A DNA stretch of 34,555 bases from Hominifimenecus microfluidus (lineage in GTDB: Bacteria; Bacillota; Clostridia; Lachnospirales; Lachnospiraceae), in the NCBI GenBank assembly GCA_020687485.1, contig JAJEQR010000039.1:1-34555 (forward strand). Reading direction: 5' to 3'. The notes beneath the pieces are model-generated. The model was not told where the DNA came from. It saw nothing but the letters and a program-made list of their open reading frames with translations, and ran no database searches. The translations under genes and the position numbers were made by a program. Below are positions 16,271 through 26,565 of this stretch, in pieces; position 1 is the first letter of the stretch; each line of letters begins with the position of its first letter.

Positions 16271-17560
16271 ATGAGTGATAAATCAGAATATATGAAAGAG
16301 AAGAACCGGAGCATCTTCCGGAAGCGGGTAGTGTCGGAGGATGATCCGCAGAAGAATCCCACGGAAGAGATCGAGGATCTGGATCTTGCGGAGGATGAAG
16401 GGAGCACGGAGACTGCGGCGGCAGAAGATCCGGCTCTTCTTAAGAAGCAGCGTATCCGGAAGCTTCTGCTGATCGGCGGCGCTTTCGTCGCGGCCATGAT
16501 CCTGTTCTGGGCGGTTCGCACCTGGGACACCTACCGGCAGTACACTTCGATCGAGCAGGTACAGGAGATCGAGAGCAGTTCCGAGGGAAACCATTATGAA
16601 GCTTTCGCGGGCGGAATGCTCCGCTACTCGGCGAACGGCATGGCACTGCTAGATACATCCGGCAGGGCCGTGTGGGATTACGGCTATAGCATGAAGTCTC
16701 CGGTTATGGCGGTGAACGGCAGCTACGGAATCGTCGGAGACCGGCAGGCGCAGACCGCGGTGATCTTCGGTACGGACGGTATGCTGGGGACGATTACGAC
16801 CACGATGCCGATCCTGGGTCTTACGATCTCGGCGCACGGCGTGGCGGCACTGATGCTGGACGATACGGACTCCAGCGTGATCCAGTTCTATGACCGGACG
16901 GGACTAAAGCTGGATATTACTGTGAAGAATGTACTTACCGAGACGACCGGCTACCCGATGGATCTGTCGCTGTCACCGACCGGAACAGGGCTGATCCTGT
17001 CCATGATCTATATGGATCAGGGCAGTATGCAGAGCCGGATCACTTTCCTGAATTTTGATGTGGGCAAGAGCAGCTCCGACCGTGTGGTCGGCATGTTCCC
17101 ATACGGCGAGACGCTGTTTCCGCAGGTCGAGTACCTGAGCGACACCAGAGCCTGTGCCTTCGGCGACAGTCAGATCGAGTTCTACTCTCTGCAGAACGAG
17201 GCTTCGCCCCAGTTGATCACCTCTGTGCCCTGTGACTCGCAGGTGCAGAGTGTATTTGCCGGAAATGGAAAGGTCGGCGTCGTATTAAACGGCGAGAACG
17301 GCCAGTATCAGCTGCGGGTATACAACAGCGATGGCGTGCTCCTGATGGCGCGGGATATTCCGTTCGCTTACACGCACGCGGAGTTTAACGGAAGCTATCT
17401 GGCATTTTACAACAGTTCGGAATGCCTGCTGCTGAATGAGAACGGAAGTGTAAAGTATGAGGGCATGCTGGACGGAACCGTGAACCAGCTGTTCTTTATC
17501 AACGCGAACACGTTTCTGCAGTTCGGCGGGCAGACCGTCAGGGAGATGAAGCTGAGATGA
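16271..17560 (+). CDS. DUF5711 family membrane-anchored beta-propeller-like protein
   Basis: 429 residues. An acidic cytoplasmic tail (1-60) leads to one membrane segment at about 64-82 and a long external region made of repeated four-strand-like units (for example ALLDTSGRAVWDY, YGIVGDRQAQTAVIFGTDG, VQFYDRTGLKLDI, QLRVYNSDGVLLMARDI), as in WD40/PQQ-like beta-propellers and in DUF5711. It overlaps the histidine kinase by four bases (ATGA). An accessory sensor or scaffold role for the kinase is a reasonable guess from this linkage, not from the family. Confidence 0.8.
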   Translation: MSDKSEYMKEKNRSIFRKRVVSEDDPQKNPTEEIEDLDLAEDEGSTETAAAEDPALLKKQRIRKLLLIGGAFVAAMILFWAVRTWDTYRQYTSIEQVQEIESSSEGNHYEAFAGGMLRYSANGMALLDTSGRAVWDYGYSMKSPVMAVNGSYGIVGDRQAQTAVIFGTDGMLGTITTTMPILGLTISAHGVAALMLDDTDSSVIQFYDRTGLKLDITVKNVLTETTGYPMDLSLSPTGTGLILSMIYMDQGSMQSRITFLNFDVGKSSSDRVVGMFPYGETLFPQVEYLSDTRACAFGDSQIEFYSLQNEASPQLITSVPCDSQVQSVFAGNGKVGVVLNGENGQYQLRVYNSDGVLLMARDIPFAYTHAEFNGSYLAFYNSSECLLLNENGSVKYEGMLDGTVNQLFFINANTFLQFGGQTVREMKLR

Positions 17561-19053
17561 AATTCAGAACAAAGATGATCGTAGTATTTCTGACGGTGAT
17601 TCTGGCTCCGGTGCTGATGCTGGTGCTCACCTTCTGGGGGATCAATCGCATCCAGATCGAATCACTGCGTCAGTCCTACGGGATTACGGATACGGAGGGG
17701 CTGATTGCCTCCGATTATTTTCAAATGTTCAGCCGATTAACACAGTCTATGCGTGACAGTGCGCAGGAGATTCTGGATGGGGATGTGGCCTGCCTGACGG
17801 ATCCGGATTACCTGGACACTTTCAATGAGGAGCTGGAAGAGAAGAACTCTTTCCTGGTAATCCGCCGGGACGGCGAGATCGTCTATTCCGGCGATGACAG
17901 CATCGGGAAGGAGCTGTACCGACGCCTGCCGGAGTATGCCGGGAAGACGGAGACGCTCGACATGGAGGGTTTTTATCTGGGCGGAAAGTTCCAGTACCTC
18001 GTCAGCCAGCGGGATTTCCTCTTCAATGATGGCAGCGAGGGCAGCCTCTTTATCGTGACGAGCGTAAGCGCAATGCTCCCGGCGATCAACGGAATTATCC
18101 GTGATGTCATCTACATCACGCTCCTTGTGCTGATCCTTACGGCTTTTCTGCTGGTCGTATGGCTCTACAGCTCCATGGTGCGTCCGCTAGGCACGCTGCG
18201 GAAGGCGACTCGCGAGATCAGGGATGGCAACCTGGACTTTGCTATTGATGTCGAGGGCAGGGATGAGATCAGCGAACTGTGCATGGACTTCGAGCAGATG
18301 CGCCGCCATCTGAAGGAGAATGCGGAAGAGAAGATGAAGTACGACAGCGACAGCAAGGTGCTCATCAGCAACATTTCCCACGACCTCAAGACGCCGATCA
18401 CGGCGATCAAGGGCTACTGCGAGGGCATTATGGACGGTGTGGCCTCCTCGCCAGAGAAGCTGGACAAGTACGTGCGCACGATCTACAATAAAGCGAACGA
18501 TATGGCGAACCTGATTGACGAGCTGAGCATTTATTCCAAGATCGACACGAACCGCATCCCGTATAATTTTACGCAGATCCATGTGGACGACTACTTCCGC
18601 GACTGCGCGGACGAGCTGCGGATGGATCTGGAGTCAAAGAATATCGATCTGACGTATTACAACTATCTGGACGAGGATGCTGTGATCATCGGCGACGCCG
18701 AGCAGTTGAAGCGCGTGGTCAACAACATCGTCAGCAACTCCGTCAAATATCTGGACAAGAAGAAGGGCATCATCAACATCCGTATCCGGGACGCCGGTGA
18801 TTTCGTACAGATCGAGCTGGAGGACAATGGAAGCGGCATCGCGAAGAAGGATCTTCCGTATATTTTTGACCGGTTCTTCCGCGCGGATGCTTCCAGAAAT
18901 TCCTCGACTGGCGGCAGCGGCATCGGTCTATCCATTGTGAAGAAGATCATAGAGGATCACGGCGGCCGGATTTGGGCGACCAGCCGGGAAGGCACCGGAA
19001 CGATCATGCACTTTGTATTAAGAAAATATCAGGAGGTTCCCGCAAATGAGTAA
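17557..19053 (+). CDS. Sensor histidine kinase (HAMP, HisKA, HATPase)
   Basis: 498 residues. Membrane segment at about 6-28, an outside sensor region of about 150 residues (29-180), a second membrane segment at about 183-205, then a HAMP linker (SSMVRPLGTLRKATREI). The dimerisation/phosphoacceptor helix has NISHDLKTP with His275. The ATPase domain shows NNIVSNSVKYL (N box), DNGSGI (G1) and GIGLSIV (G2). It overlaps its upstream partner by four bases and the response regulator by eight, so the three are translated as a unit. Confidence 0.93.
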   Translation: MKFRTKMIVVFLTVILAPVLMLVLTFWGINRIQIESLRQSYGITDTEGLIASDYFQMFSRLTQSMRDSAQEILDGDVACLTDPDYLDTFNEELEEKNSFLVIRRDGEIVYSGDDSIGKELYRRLPEYAGKTETLDMEGFYLGGKFQYLVSQRDFLFNDGSEGSLFIVTSVSAMLPAINGIIRDVIYITLLVLILTAFLLVVWLYSSMVRPLGTLRKATREIRDGNLDFAIDVEGRDEISELCMDFEQMRRHLKENAEEKMKYDSDSKVLISNISHDLKTPITAIKGYCEGIMDGVASSPEKLDKYVRTIYNKANDMANLIDELSIYSKIDTNRIPYNFTQIHVDDYFRDCADELRMDLESKNIDLTYYNYLDEDAVIIGDAEQLKRVVNNIVSNSVKYLDKKKGIINIRIRDAGDFVQIELEDNGSGIAKKDLPYIFDRFFRADASRNSSTGGSGIGLSIVKKIIEDHGGRIWATSREGTGTIMHFVLRKYQEVPANE

Positions 19054-19735
19054 GATACTGATCGTAGAAGATGAAGAAAGCATTGCCGAGCTGGAGAAGG
19101 ACTACCTAGAACTCTCCGGCTTCGAAGTGGAGATTGAGAACCGGGGCGATACCGGTCTGGAGCGTGCGCTGAAGGAGGAGTTCGACCTGTTTATCCTGGA
19201 TCTGATGCTGCCCGGCACGGACGGCTTCGAGATCTGCAAGCGAATCCGCCAGGTGAAGAACACGCCGATCCTGATGGTATCCGCCAAGAAGGACGATATC
19301 GACAAGATCCGCGGTCTGGGTCTGGGTGCAGACGACTATATCACAAAGCCCTTCAGCCCCAGTGAGCTGGTGGCCCGCGTCAAGGCGCACCTGTCCCGCT
19401 ATGACCGCCTGATCGGCAGCGGCAGCCGCCAGAACGAGATCATCGAGATCCGCGGACTGAAGATCGACAAGACCGCCCGCCGTGTCTATATCAACGGCGT
19501 GGAGAAGAACTTCACTACCAAGGAATTTGACCTGCTGACCTTCCTCGCGCAGAACCCGAATCACGTATTCACGAAGGAAGAGCTCTTCACGAATATCTGG
19601 GGAATGGAATCCGTCGGCGATATCGCAACCGTAACCGTACATATCAAGAAGATTCGCGAGAAGATCGAGTACGATACCTCGAAGCCGCAGTACATCGAAA
19701 CCATCTGGGGAGTCGGTTATCGCTTTAAGGTATAA
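19046..19735 (+). CDS. OmpR/PhoB-family response regulator
   Basis: 229 residues. Receiver domain with acidic pocket VEDEE, phosphoacceptor Asp52 in LDLMLPG, the conserved Ser in MVSAKK and Lys in ITKPF. The C-terminal winged helix shows RRVYINGVEKNFTTKEFDLL and TVTVHIKKIREKI, ending with GVGYRF. Partner of the kinase immediately upstream. The regulon is not evident from the sequence; no direct-repeat site was found before this operon. Confidence 0.94.
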   Translation: MSKILIVEDEESIAELEKDYLELSGFEVEIENRGDTGLERALKEEFDLFILDLMLPGTDGFEICKRIRQVKNTPILMVSAKKDDIDKIRGLGLGADDYITKPFSPSELVARVKAHLSRYDRLIGSGSRQNEIIEIRGLKIDKTARRVYINGVEKNFTTKEFDLLTFLAQNPNHVFTKEELFTNIWGMESVGDIATVTVHIKKIREKIEYDTSKPQYIETIWGVGYRFKV

Positions 19736-19744
19736 GGGATGAGG

Positions 19745-19773
19745 TTTACATCGGGTGTTGTTTATGTTAGAAT
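19745..19773 (+). promoter_or_regulatory. Promoter of proS
   Basis: TTTACA (19745-19750), 17-bp spacer, TAGAAT (19768-19773) with an extended TG at 19765-19766. The leader to the ATG is about 55 nt, too short for a T-box, unlike metG. Confidence 0.8.
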
Positions 19774-19834
19774 AAAACCTGATTCCGTGGAATCTTATGC
19801 TGAGACTTCTTAGTGTGAAAAGGAGAATATATAA

Positions 19835-21274
19835 ATGGCCAAAGAAAAGAAACTGGTAGAAGCGATTACTCCCATGGCGGAGGATTTCGCGCAATGGTAT
19901 ACCGATGTAGTTAAGAAGGCGGAGCTGGTAGAGTACTCCAGCGTCAGAGGATGTATGATTCTTCGTCCCGATGGATATGCGATCTGGGAGAACATCATGC
20001 ACCAGCTGGACGCCCGCTTCAAAGAGACCGGCGTTGAGAACGTATCCATGCCTCTCTTCATCCCGGAGAGCCTGCTGCAGAAGGAGAAGGACCATGTCGA
20101 GGGCTTTGCTCCCGAAGTGGCATGGGTAACCTACGGCGGCAACGAGAAGCTGGAGGAGCGCCTGTGCGTGCGCCCGACTTCAGAGACCCTGTTCTGCGAA
20201 CTGTATAAGAAGATCGTGCAGTCCCACCGTGATCTGCCGAAGAACTATAACCAGTGGTGCTCTGTTGTCCGCTGGGAGAAGACCACCCGCCCGTTCCTGC
20301 GCTCCGTAGAGTTCCTGTGGCAGGAGGGTCATACCGCTCACGCCACCTATGAGGATGCGGAAGAGCGTACCATTATGATGCTGAATGTATATGCAGATTT
20401 CTGCGAGAACGTTCTGGCTATCCCGGTCATCAAGGGACGCAAGACGGATAAGGAGAAGTTCGCCGGCGCTCTGGCGACCTATACCATCGAGGCTCTGATG
20501 CACGACGGCAAGGCGCTGCAGTCCGGTACCAGCCACAACTTCGGCGACGGCTTCGCCCGCGCCTTCGGCATCCAGTATTCCGATAAAGACAACCAGCTGC
20601 AGTATGTACACCAGACTTCGTGGGGTATGTCTACCCGTATCATCGGCGCAATCATCATGGTACACGGCGACGACAGCGGCCTGGTACTGCCGCCCCGCAT
20701 CGCTCCCACGCAGATCATGGTCATCCCGATCGCTCAGCACAAGGAAGGCGTTCTGGAGAAGGCCGAGGAGCTGCGCAGCGAGCTGAAGGAAGCAGGCTTC
20801 AAGGTAAAGGTAGATGACTCCGATAAGAGCCCGGGCTGGAAGTTCAGCGAGCAGGAGATGCGCGGAATCCCGCTGCGTGTCGAGATCGGACCGAAGGATA
20901 TCGAGGCCGGTCAGTGCGTTCTGGTACGCCGCGACACCCGTGAGAAGCGAGTTGTAGCTCTCAACGAGCTGACTCAGGTGGCAGGGGAGATGCTGGAGCA
21001 GATGCAGAACGATATGTACGCCCGCGCAAAGGCATTCATGGACAGCCATATGACCGAGGCACGTACCTACGACGAGTTCAAGGATGCGGTAGCCAACAAG
21101 CCCGGCTTCGTAGAAGCCATGTGGTGCGGCGATGAAGCCTGCGAGCTGAAGATCAAGGAGGACACCACAGCAACTTCCCGCTGCATGCCGTTCCAGCAGA
21201 AGCGCATCAGCGAAAACTGCGTATGCTGCGGCAAGCCTGCAAAATCCCTCGTATACTGGGGCAAGGCGTATTAA
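19835..21274 (+). CDS. proS: Prolyl-tRNA synthetase, archaeal/eukaryote-like short type
   Basis: 479 residues, class II synthetase charging tRNA-Pro. Motifs include [26 protein letters not shown] (the TxE loop), [20 protein letters not shown] and [10 protein letters not shown]. There is no editing insertion (INS) domain between motifs 2 and 3, unlike the longer bacterial ProRS. The C-terminal zinc-type region has Cys pairs (CGDEAC, CVCCG) and the protein ends with Tyr (YWGKAY), both typical of the archaeal/eukaryotic form found in many clostridia. Ribosome site AAAAGGAG. Single-gene unit with own promoter and terminator. Confidence 0.96.
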   Translation: MAKEKKLVEAITPMAEDFAQWYTDVVKKAELVEYSSVRGCMILRPDGYAIWENIMHQLDARFKETGVENVSMPLFIPESLLQKEKDHVEGFAPEVAWVTYGGNEKLEERLCVRPTSETLFCELYKKIVQSHRDLPKNYNQWCSVVRWEKTTRPFLRSVEFLWQEGHTAHATYEDAEERTIMMLNVYADFCENVLAIPVIKGRKTDKEKFAGALATYTIEALMHDGKALQSGTSHNFGDGFARAFGIQYSDKDNQLQYVHQTSWGMSTRIIGAIIMVHGDDSGLVLPPRIAPTQIMVIPIAQHKEGVLEKAEELRSELKEAGFKVKVDDSDKSPGWKFSEQEMRGIPLRVEIGPKDIEAGQCVLVRRDTREKRVVALNELTQVAGEMLEQMQNDMYARAKAFMDSHMTEARTYDEFKDAVANKPGFVEAMWCGDEACELKIKEDTTATSRCMPFQQKRISENCVCCGKPAKSLVYWGKAY

Positions 21275-21318
21275 TTTTCTGATTGACATGAAAGTGCCGC
21301 AGGGCACGGTAATTCAGG

Positions 21319-21356
21319 CAGGAGATCAAAAAAAACGGATCTCCTGTCTTTTTTTG
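21319..21356 (+). terminator. Terminator of proS
   Basis: CAGGAGATC (21319-21327) pairs with GATCTCCTG (21338-21346), 10-nt loop, followed by TCTTTTTTTT-like tail. Confidence 0.92.
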
Positions 21357-21385
21357 TTGAAAAATAGGGAATGCTGTGATAACAT
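21357..21385 (+). promoter_or_regulatory. Probable glyA promoter
   Basis: TTGAAA (21357-21362), 17-bp spacer ending in the extended-minus-10 TGA, then TAACAT (21380-21385). The leader holds two small hairpins (CAGAC/GTCTG and GTCCC/GGGAC, 21390-21435) that match no riboswitch I recognise. Confidence 0.6.
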
Positions 21386-21455
21386 CAACGCAGACAGAAA
21401 AGTCTGAGAAATGTCCCGCAACGGAAGGGACAGAGGAAAAGAAAGGAATCAATCT

Positions 21456-22706
21456 ATGTACAGCGACATGATGGACACCATTGGATTTGTAATGCAGGCG
21501 GACCCGGAAGTCGGCGCTGCCATGAATCAGGAGCTGGCGCGTCAGAGAAGAAATCTGGAGCTTATCGCTTCGGAGAATATCGTAAGCCCGGCTGTTCTGG
21601 CAGCCATGGGAAGCGTACTCACGAACAAGTATGCCGAGGGCTATCCCGGCAAGAGATACTACGGTGGATGCGAAGCCGTAGATATCGTGGAGAATCTGGC
21701 GATCGAGAGAGCGAAAGCGCTCTTCGGTGCAGAGTTCGCAAATGTACAGCCGCACTCCGGCGCACAGGCGAACCTGGCGGTATATGCTGCATTGTTAAAG
21801 CCCGGAGATACCGTAATGGGTATGAGCCTGGCGGACGGCGGTCATCTGACCCACGGCGCACCGGTCAATATGTCCGGTCAGCTGTACAACTTTGTTCCTT
21901 ATGGTATTAATGCAGAAGGACTGATCGACTATGATGCTTTCGAGAAGAAGGCAGAAGAAGTAAAGCCGAAGATGATCGTAGCAGGTGCTTCCGCTTATCC
22001 TCGCGTCATCGACTTCGAGCGCATCGGCCAGATCGCGAAGAAGGTGAACGCCCTCTTCATGGTAGATATGGCGCATATCGCAGGCCTCGTAGCAGGCGGC
22101 GCTCATCCTTCGCCCGTGCCCTATGCGGACGTAGTCACCACCACGACCCACAAAACTCTGCGCGGCCCGCGCGGCGGCTTGATCCTCGCCAAGGCAGAGT
22201 ACGGCCCCGCCATCAACAAGGCAGTATTCCCCGGTATGCAGGGTGGCCCGCTGGAGCACGTTATCGCCGGTAAGGCCGTATGCCTGAGAGAAGCTCTTCA
22301 GCCGGAGTTCAAGGAATATGCGGCACAGATTGTGAAGAACGCAAAGGCACTGGCAGCCGGACTGACGAAGCGCGGCGTGGATCTTGTATCCGGCGGCACG
22401 GACAACCACCTGATGCTGCTTGACCTGAGAAGCCTGCACATCACCGGCAAGGAGCTGTCCCGCCGTCTGGATGAGGTATATATCACTGCGAACAAGAATG
22501 CGATCCCGAATGATCCGGAGAAGCCCTTTGTAACCAGCGGCGTGCGTCTTGGCACGGCAGCCGTTACCACCCGCGGCCTGAAGGAAGAGGATATGGATGT
22601 CATCGCCGAGTGCATCTACCTGGCAGCCACCGACTTCGAGGCGAAGGCCGACGAGATCCGTGCGAAGGTAACGAAGATCTGCGAGAAGTATCCGCTGTAC
22701 GAATAA
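21456..22706 (+). CDS. glyA: Serine hydroxymethyltransferase
   Basis: 416 residues. PLP enzyme interconverting serine and glycine with tetrahydrofolate as one-carbon acceptor; cytosolic. Signatures: [32 protein letters not shown], the PLP-binding segment [14 protein letters not shown] with Lys233, and [10 protein letters not shown]. The start at 21456 has AAAGGAA upstream; an in-frame ATG at 21411 lies within the leader hairpin. Closed by a strong terminator. Confidence 0.96.
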   Translation: MYSDMMDTIGFVMQADPEVGAAMNQELARQRRNLELIASENIVSPAVLAAMGSVLTNKYAEGYPGKRYYGGCEAVDIVENLAIERAKALFGAEFANVQPHSGAQANLAVYAALLKPGDTVMGMSLADGGHLTHGAPVNMSGQLYNFVPYGINAEGLIDYDAFEKKAEEVKPKMIVAGASAYPRVIDFERIGQIAKKVNALFMVDMAHIAGLVAGGAHPSPVPYADVVTTTTHKTLRGPRGGLILAKAEYGPAINKAVFPGMQGGPLEHVIAGKAVCLREALQPEFKEYAAQIVKNAKALAAGLTKRGVDLVSGGTDNHLMLLDLRSLHITGKELSRRLDEVYITANKNAIPNDPEKPFVTSGVRLGTAAVTTRGLKEEDMDVIAECIYLAATDFEAKADEIRAKVTKICEKYPLYE

Positions 22707-22761
22707 TCGATTATTGATTCTAAGATACCGGGCAAGCCGGGAAAAATATAGTTTAAGAGAA

Positions 22762-22805
22762 AGCACCTATGATTGGTTCAACGACCAGTCATGGGTGCTT
22801 TTTCT
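22762..22805 (+). terminator. Terminator of glyA
   Basis: A 16-bp stem (AGCACC...TTGGT with ACCAG...GGTGCT, a few G-T pairs) around a 6-nt loop, followed by a T run from 22800. Confidence 0.93.
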
Positions 22806-22840
22806 GCAAAAAATAGAAAAATCAGCAATTTCTCATCGGC

Positions 22841-22873
22841 TGTCAGGACTTTGTCACACTTTTCTGGTAAACT
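22841..22873 (+). promoter_or_regulatory. Activator-type promoter of the ABC operon (TGTCA direct repeats)
   Basis: TGTCA at 22841-22845 and again at 22852-22856 (11-bp period), then an 11-bp gap and a -10 box TAAACT at 22868-22873. There is no proper -35 box; the repeats occupy its place. The same arrangement, with nearly identical bases, occurs at 26566-26598. Confidence 0.75.
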
Positions 22874-22927
22874 ATTAATATAAAGAAAAATCACACGAAA
22901 CAAAATAGAAGGACGGAGGCAGAACCT

Positions 22928-23659
22928 ATGGCAGAATCTATGGCAGAACCTATCGTGTTAAAGAATCTTTGCAAGACTTACTCGATGCCGGGAGAAGAGA
23001 TTCATGCAGTAAGAGACATCACCCTGACCATCCCTGACCGGGAATTCATCGCAATCATGGGGCGCAGCGGCTGCGGCAAATCTACGCTGCTGCAGATCCT
23101 CGGCACTCTGCTGGCGCCCACCTCCGGAAGCTATCTGCTACGTGGGCAGGAGGTTGCTGGTATGAATGAGAAGCAGGTCAGCGCCCTGCGCCGCCGGGAG
23201 ATCGGCTTCGTGTTCCAGCAGTACCGGCTGATCCGCGAATACTCCGTATGGGAGAACATCTGCATGCCGCTGTGCCTGGATCGTGCAAAGCCGGACGAAG
23301 ACTATATCATGGACCTGGCCAGAAGCTGCGGAATCTCGGATAAGATGGGCAAATATCCGGATCAGCTCTCCGGCGGTGAGCAGCAGCGAGTCGCCATCGT
23401 TCGCGCGATGGCAGCCAAGCCCAGCATCCTGCTGGCGGATGAACCCACCGGCAACCTGGACTACAAGACAGGAAAGGAGATTATGTACGTCCTGCAGGTA
23501 TGCCGCGCCCGCTTCCATCAGACGATTGTTATGGTAACACATGATAGGGAGACCGCATCCTGCGCCGATCAGGTCTGGTGGATGGAAGACGGCCAGATTC
23601 AGCCGAAAGATATCAAGGAAGAGTGGGAGAAGGCAGGGCATGTCGGGTATGAAATGTAG
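22928..23659 (+). CDS. ABC transporter ATP-binding protein (MacB/LolD type)
   Basis: 243 residues. Walker A GRSGCGKS (Lys51), Q-loop region FVFQQYRLI, signature [15 protein letters not shown], Walker [13 protein letters not shown] and H-loop MVTHD identify an ATPase of the MacB/LolD/BceA class that powers FtsX-fold permeases. These systems use ATP for mechanotransmission or extrusion of peptides and lipoproteins rather than import. GGAGG lies 9 nt before the ATG at 22928; a second in-frame ATG follows five codons later. First gene of the operon with the large permease downstream. Confidence 0.95.
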   Translation: MAESMAEPIVLKNLCKTYSMPGEEIHAVRDITLTIPDREFIAIMGRSGCGKSTLLQILGTLLAPTSGSYLLRGQEVAGMNEKQVSALRRREIGFVFQQYRLIREYSVWENICMPLCLDRAKPDEDYIMDLARSCGISDKMGKYPDQLSGGEQQRVAIVRAMAAKPSILLADEPTGNLDYKTGKEIMYVLQVCRARFHQTIVMVTHDRETASCADQVWWMEDGQIQPKDIKEEWEKAGHVGYEM

Positions 23660-23664
23660 AAAAT

Positions 23665-23701
23665 CCTGGCCAAACAAAAATGGCATTTTAGTTTAGCCAG
23701 G
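23665..23701 (+). other. Stem-loop between the ATPase and permease genes
   Basis: CCTGGCCAAAC pairs with GTTTAGCCAGG (one mismatch) around a 15-nt A/T-rich loop. No T run follows, so it is more likely an mRNA-stability or processing element than a terminator. Confidence 0.55.
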
Positions 23702-23768
23702 GACGATGTTGCCTGTGGATAAAAAAATGGTATGAGCCGGTTTGGTTAATTTAATGGAGGTGCGGCGT

Positions 23769-26552
23769 ATGGATCAACTGAAACAGGTTCCCGGCTTTCG
23801 GCGATGGAAAAAAGACCGGAAGCATTTTATCCGGATTCTTCTTGTCATGTCATTAAGTTTCTTCCTGATGGAATTTAGTTTTTTGCTGAGTGACAGTCTG
23901 GAGACAACGCTGGACCAAAGGCGCAAGGATGCTTACGGCGAGTGGCAGTTCGCACTATTGAACTTAGACCCCTCCCTGGGGGAGACTCATACCCTGGATC
24001 AGAATCCATTCATTGAGCACTTCGGTTACATCTGGAGTCAGGGAATGCTTGCAAATGATGGCCTGGACGGCGATTACGGCGTGGGCGGCATTGACGAGGA
24101 TGCCAAAGGCATCTCGCGTATCCAGGTGTTGGACGGGCACTTTCCGGAAAGCGCCGGAGAGGCTGCTGTAGAGGCATCTCTGCTGAAACGTCTGGGAGGC
24201 AATGGTACACTTGGCGAGACGATTCATCTGGAAATGTCCCCTGTCGATGTGGATGGAAAGAGAATCTCGGATGCGGAAGTGAAAACCATGGATGTTACCG
24301 TCTGCGGAATTATCGCGGATTACACGGCAAACTGGTGCATCAGCAATCGTGCGCTGCTGCCCGGTGTCCTGCTGACAGAAGACAGCTTCTCCGGCTGGGA
24401 GACGGAACCTTATAAAACCTTCCTTATGCTGAGCGATCAGGAATGGAACATGGAGGAGATGGAAGCAGACATCATGGATGGCGGAATTCGAACTTCCATT
24501 GCGAAGATCCCTTCGCAGGCAGAACGGGAGCAGAAACTGAGAACTTTTGAGCGAAAGCTGGTTCGGAATGATTATACTTATCCCAAGGACGCTTCGGACA
24601 GTATAGAGACCGTTATGGGAGCCGTTCGTACCTTGAGCGGAGTTCTGGCGGTAATCATTCTGGGACTCACAGTTGTGACTTCTGTTCACAGCCGCCGGGA
24701 AGAGTGGCGATCGCTGACACTTCTGGGAGCAAACCGCCAGCGGCTGAAAGGAATTCTCTTCCAGGAAGCACTGAGATTTGGTCTTATCTCCATGCTGCTC
24801 GGTGTGGGCGGAGCGCTGCTGATTTTCGCACTACTGATGCCATTATCTTCCGCACTGCTGGGATTCTCGTTAAGCTATGGCTTCTCTGCAATCCATCTCC
24901 TGATGTCTATGGGAATTGGCTGCGGAATGGTAGCGATATCTTACCTGATTCCCTTCCTGCAGATGAAAAAACTGAGTCGTCTGCATATAGCAGAAAAAAA
25001 TAAAAAGAAGGGGAAGAAAGAGCGAAAAGGAAGACAAAACGGAGCCGTTACCTTCCGTACTTTGTGGATGCGTCAGTGGAAGACACATCCCTGGCTGGCA
25101 GTAGTGCAGCTTGTTATCATGTGTGGAGTGCTGATCCTGCCGGGAATCGGAATCCGGGCGATAACCAATCAACATAATCTTCTGGATTTTGAGATTAATT
25201 ATTATGGAGACGCTTATACGTTGAGTACTTGGGGCGGCCTGGAAGATGGAGATGGGATACCCAAAGAAGATATGAAAGCAATAGACTTGCTTTATGGAAT
25301 CTCCGGCTATCAGGCATATCAGTATACGGGGTATAAGGATAACTTTGCGATAGATATTTCCGAATGGATGGGAACGCCCTATCAGCAACTTGCAGCGGAA
25401 AATGAACTGATGGATTATCAGAGGGAGGCTGAAATTGCAAAAAGTAATCTGGATATGATGGAAGAAGGATTTGAAGAATATTTTCTCTATGAGCAGGAAT
25501 ATGAGCAGGCACAGAAAAACCTGAAAGAAAAAGAATCTCTTCTGGAACAAGGAAAAATGGATACCGAAATATTGGCTGTAAACTCAGAAGAAACTCTTCA
25601 GCTGTTTTTGAATAATCTGGATGAGGGAGAAGTAGATATCCAGGATTTCTTCGCTGGTAAATCTGCAATTCTGGTACTTCCGGCACAAGTTGAAGCGAAT
25701 GAATTATATATGGAGTTTTTTTCTGCGTATTCTGATCTTAACGAAGAATCCGTAAAGGCCAACATTGAGGACGGAAAAGAAGTAACTTACGAGGAGAGCA
25801 TTCCGACAGGAATATCGCTGGACGTTTTTTATCTGCCGGATAACGGCACGTTGGAGCAACAGGCGGTAAGAATTGATGGTATTCTGAGAAGTATGAAATC
25901 AACGGATACGATTCATGAACAACTTAATTTATCAGTATCTACGTATAGTCTGATTTGCAGTGAAGCTTTCCTGGAACAGTTCTCCTGGCCGTCGATTGAC
26001 CGGTATCAGGGAGTTCGTGTAGTTGCCTCTTCTGAAGCAGGGTATGGAACGGATACGCAGGTCGCAAAGGCACTGTCGGATGCTTCCGGGTTGAGTTATG
26101 AGAACCACAGAGAGCGAACCGTGCAGCTGCGCCAGGAATTGTATCTGGACATTGTGCTTTATAGTTTCCTGTGTGGATTAGGAGCCTTGTTCCTGTTGAT
26201 TATCCTTGCCGGAGTCTCAAAGAATGCCAGTCAATACCAGAATGAGTCGCTGCAGACGCTGGAATATCTGGGAATCCAAAGAAGTTGGAAGACATCATTG
26301 CAGATGTCAAAATCAGCGATTCTTGGAATGATAGCGATTGGAGCTGCGATTCTTACAATGTCTGTGATCGACTATAAGGAGTATTACACGAGAGCAATAG
26401 CAGATGACTATGTAGTTATACTTCCTTTTTCTATTGATGTTGGATTTAGCATGGCGGAATACCTGCTGGTATGCGTATTGCTGATTCTTGTATGTATATT
26501 GGTAAGCAGTGGGCGTTCAAAAAAAGTTGAAAAAAGATGTAAAAAAATTTAA
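23769..26552 (+). CDS. Large FtsX-like ABC transporter permease with two external domains
   Basis: 927 residues from an ATG with GGAGG 7 nt upstream. Eight hydrophobic segments are visible: one N-terminal, an external region of about 230 residues, then three segments; a Lys-rich cytoplasmic linker; one segment, a second external region of about 330 residues (acidic, with coiled-coil-like YEQAQKNLKEKES), and three final segments. This is a duplicated FtsX/MacB_PCD arrangement. With the upstream ATPase it forms a MacB- or Bce-like exporter/resistance pump. The second half is visibly more AT-rich in codon choice than the first (from about 25,190), suggesting a mosaic gene. Its neighbours are two small secreted proteins and a two-component system. 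Confidence 0.87.
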   Translation: MDQLKQVPGFRRWKKDRKHFIRILLVMSLSFFLMEFSFLLSDSLETTLDQRRKDAYGEWQFALLNLDPSLGETHTLDQNPFIEHFGYIWSQGMLANDGLDGDYGVGGIDEDAKGISRIQVLDGHFPESAGEAAVEASLLKRLGGNGTLGETIHLEMSPVDVDGKRISDAEVKTMDVTVCGIIADYTANWCISNRALLPGVLLTEDSFSGWETEPYKTFLMLSDQEWNMEEMEADIMDGGIRTSIAKIPSQAEREQKLRTFERKLVRNDYTYPKDASDSIETVMGAVRTLSGVLAVIILGLTVVTSVHSRREEWRSLTLLGANRQRLKGILFQEALRFGLISMLLGVGGALLIFALLMPLSSALLGFSLSYGFSAIHLLMSMGIGCGMVAISYLIPFLQMKKLSRLHIAEKNKKKGKKERKGRQNGAVTFRTLWMRQWKTHPWLAVVQLVIMCGVLILPGIGIRAITNQHNLLDFEINYYGDAYTLSTWGGLEDGDGIPKEDMKAIDLLYGISGYQAYQYTGYKDNFAIDISEWMGTPYQQLAAENELMDYQREAEIAKSNLDMMEEGFEEYFLYEQEYEQAQKNLKEKESLLEQGKMDTEILAVNSEETLQLFLNNLDEGEVDIQDFFAGKSAILVLPAQVEANELYMEFFSAYSDLNEESVKANIEDGKEVTYEESIPTGISLDVFYLPDNGTLEQQAVRIDGILRSMKSTDTIHEQLNLSVSTYSLICSEAFLEQFSWPSIDRYQGVRVVASSEAGYGTDTQVAKALSDASGLSYENHRERTVQLRQELYLDIVLYSFLCGLGALFLLIILAGVSKNASQYQNESLQTLEYLGIQRSWKTSLQMSKSAILGMIAIGAAILTMSVIDYKEYYTRAIADDYVVILPFSIDVGFSMAEYLLVCVLLILVCILVSSGRSKKVEKRCKKI

Positions 26553-26565
26553 AAAAGTGGTCAGA

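Noticed and set aside
21390-21440. Possible riboswitch in the glyA leader, including an ACGG loop as in mini-ykkC.
   Set aside because: Only one of the two hairpins has the ACGG loop and no terminator or sequestering structure follows; no known glycine or folate motif is present.
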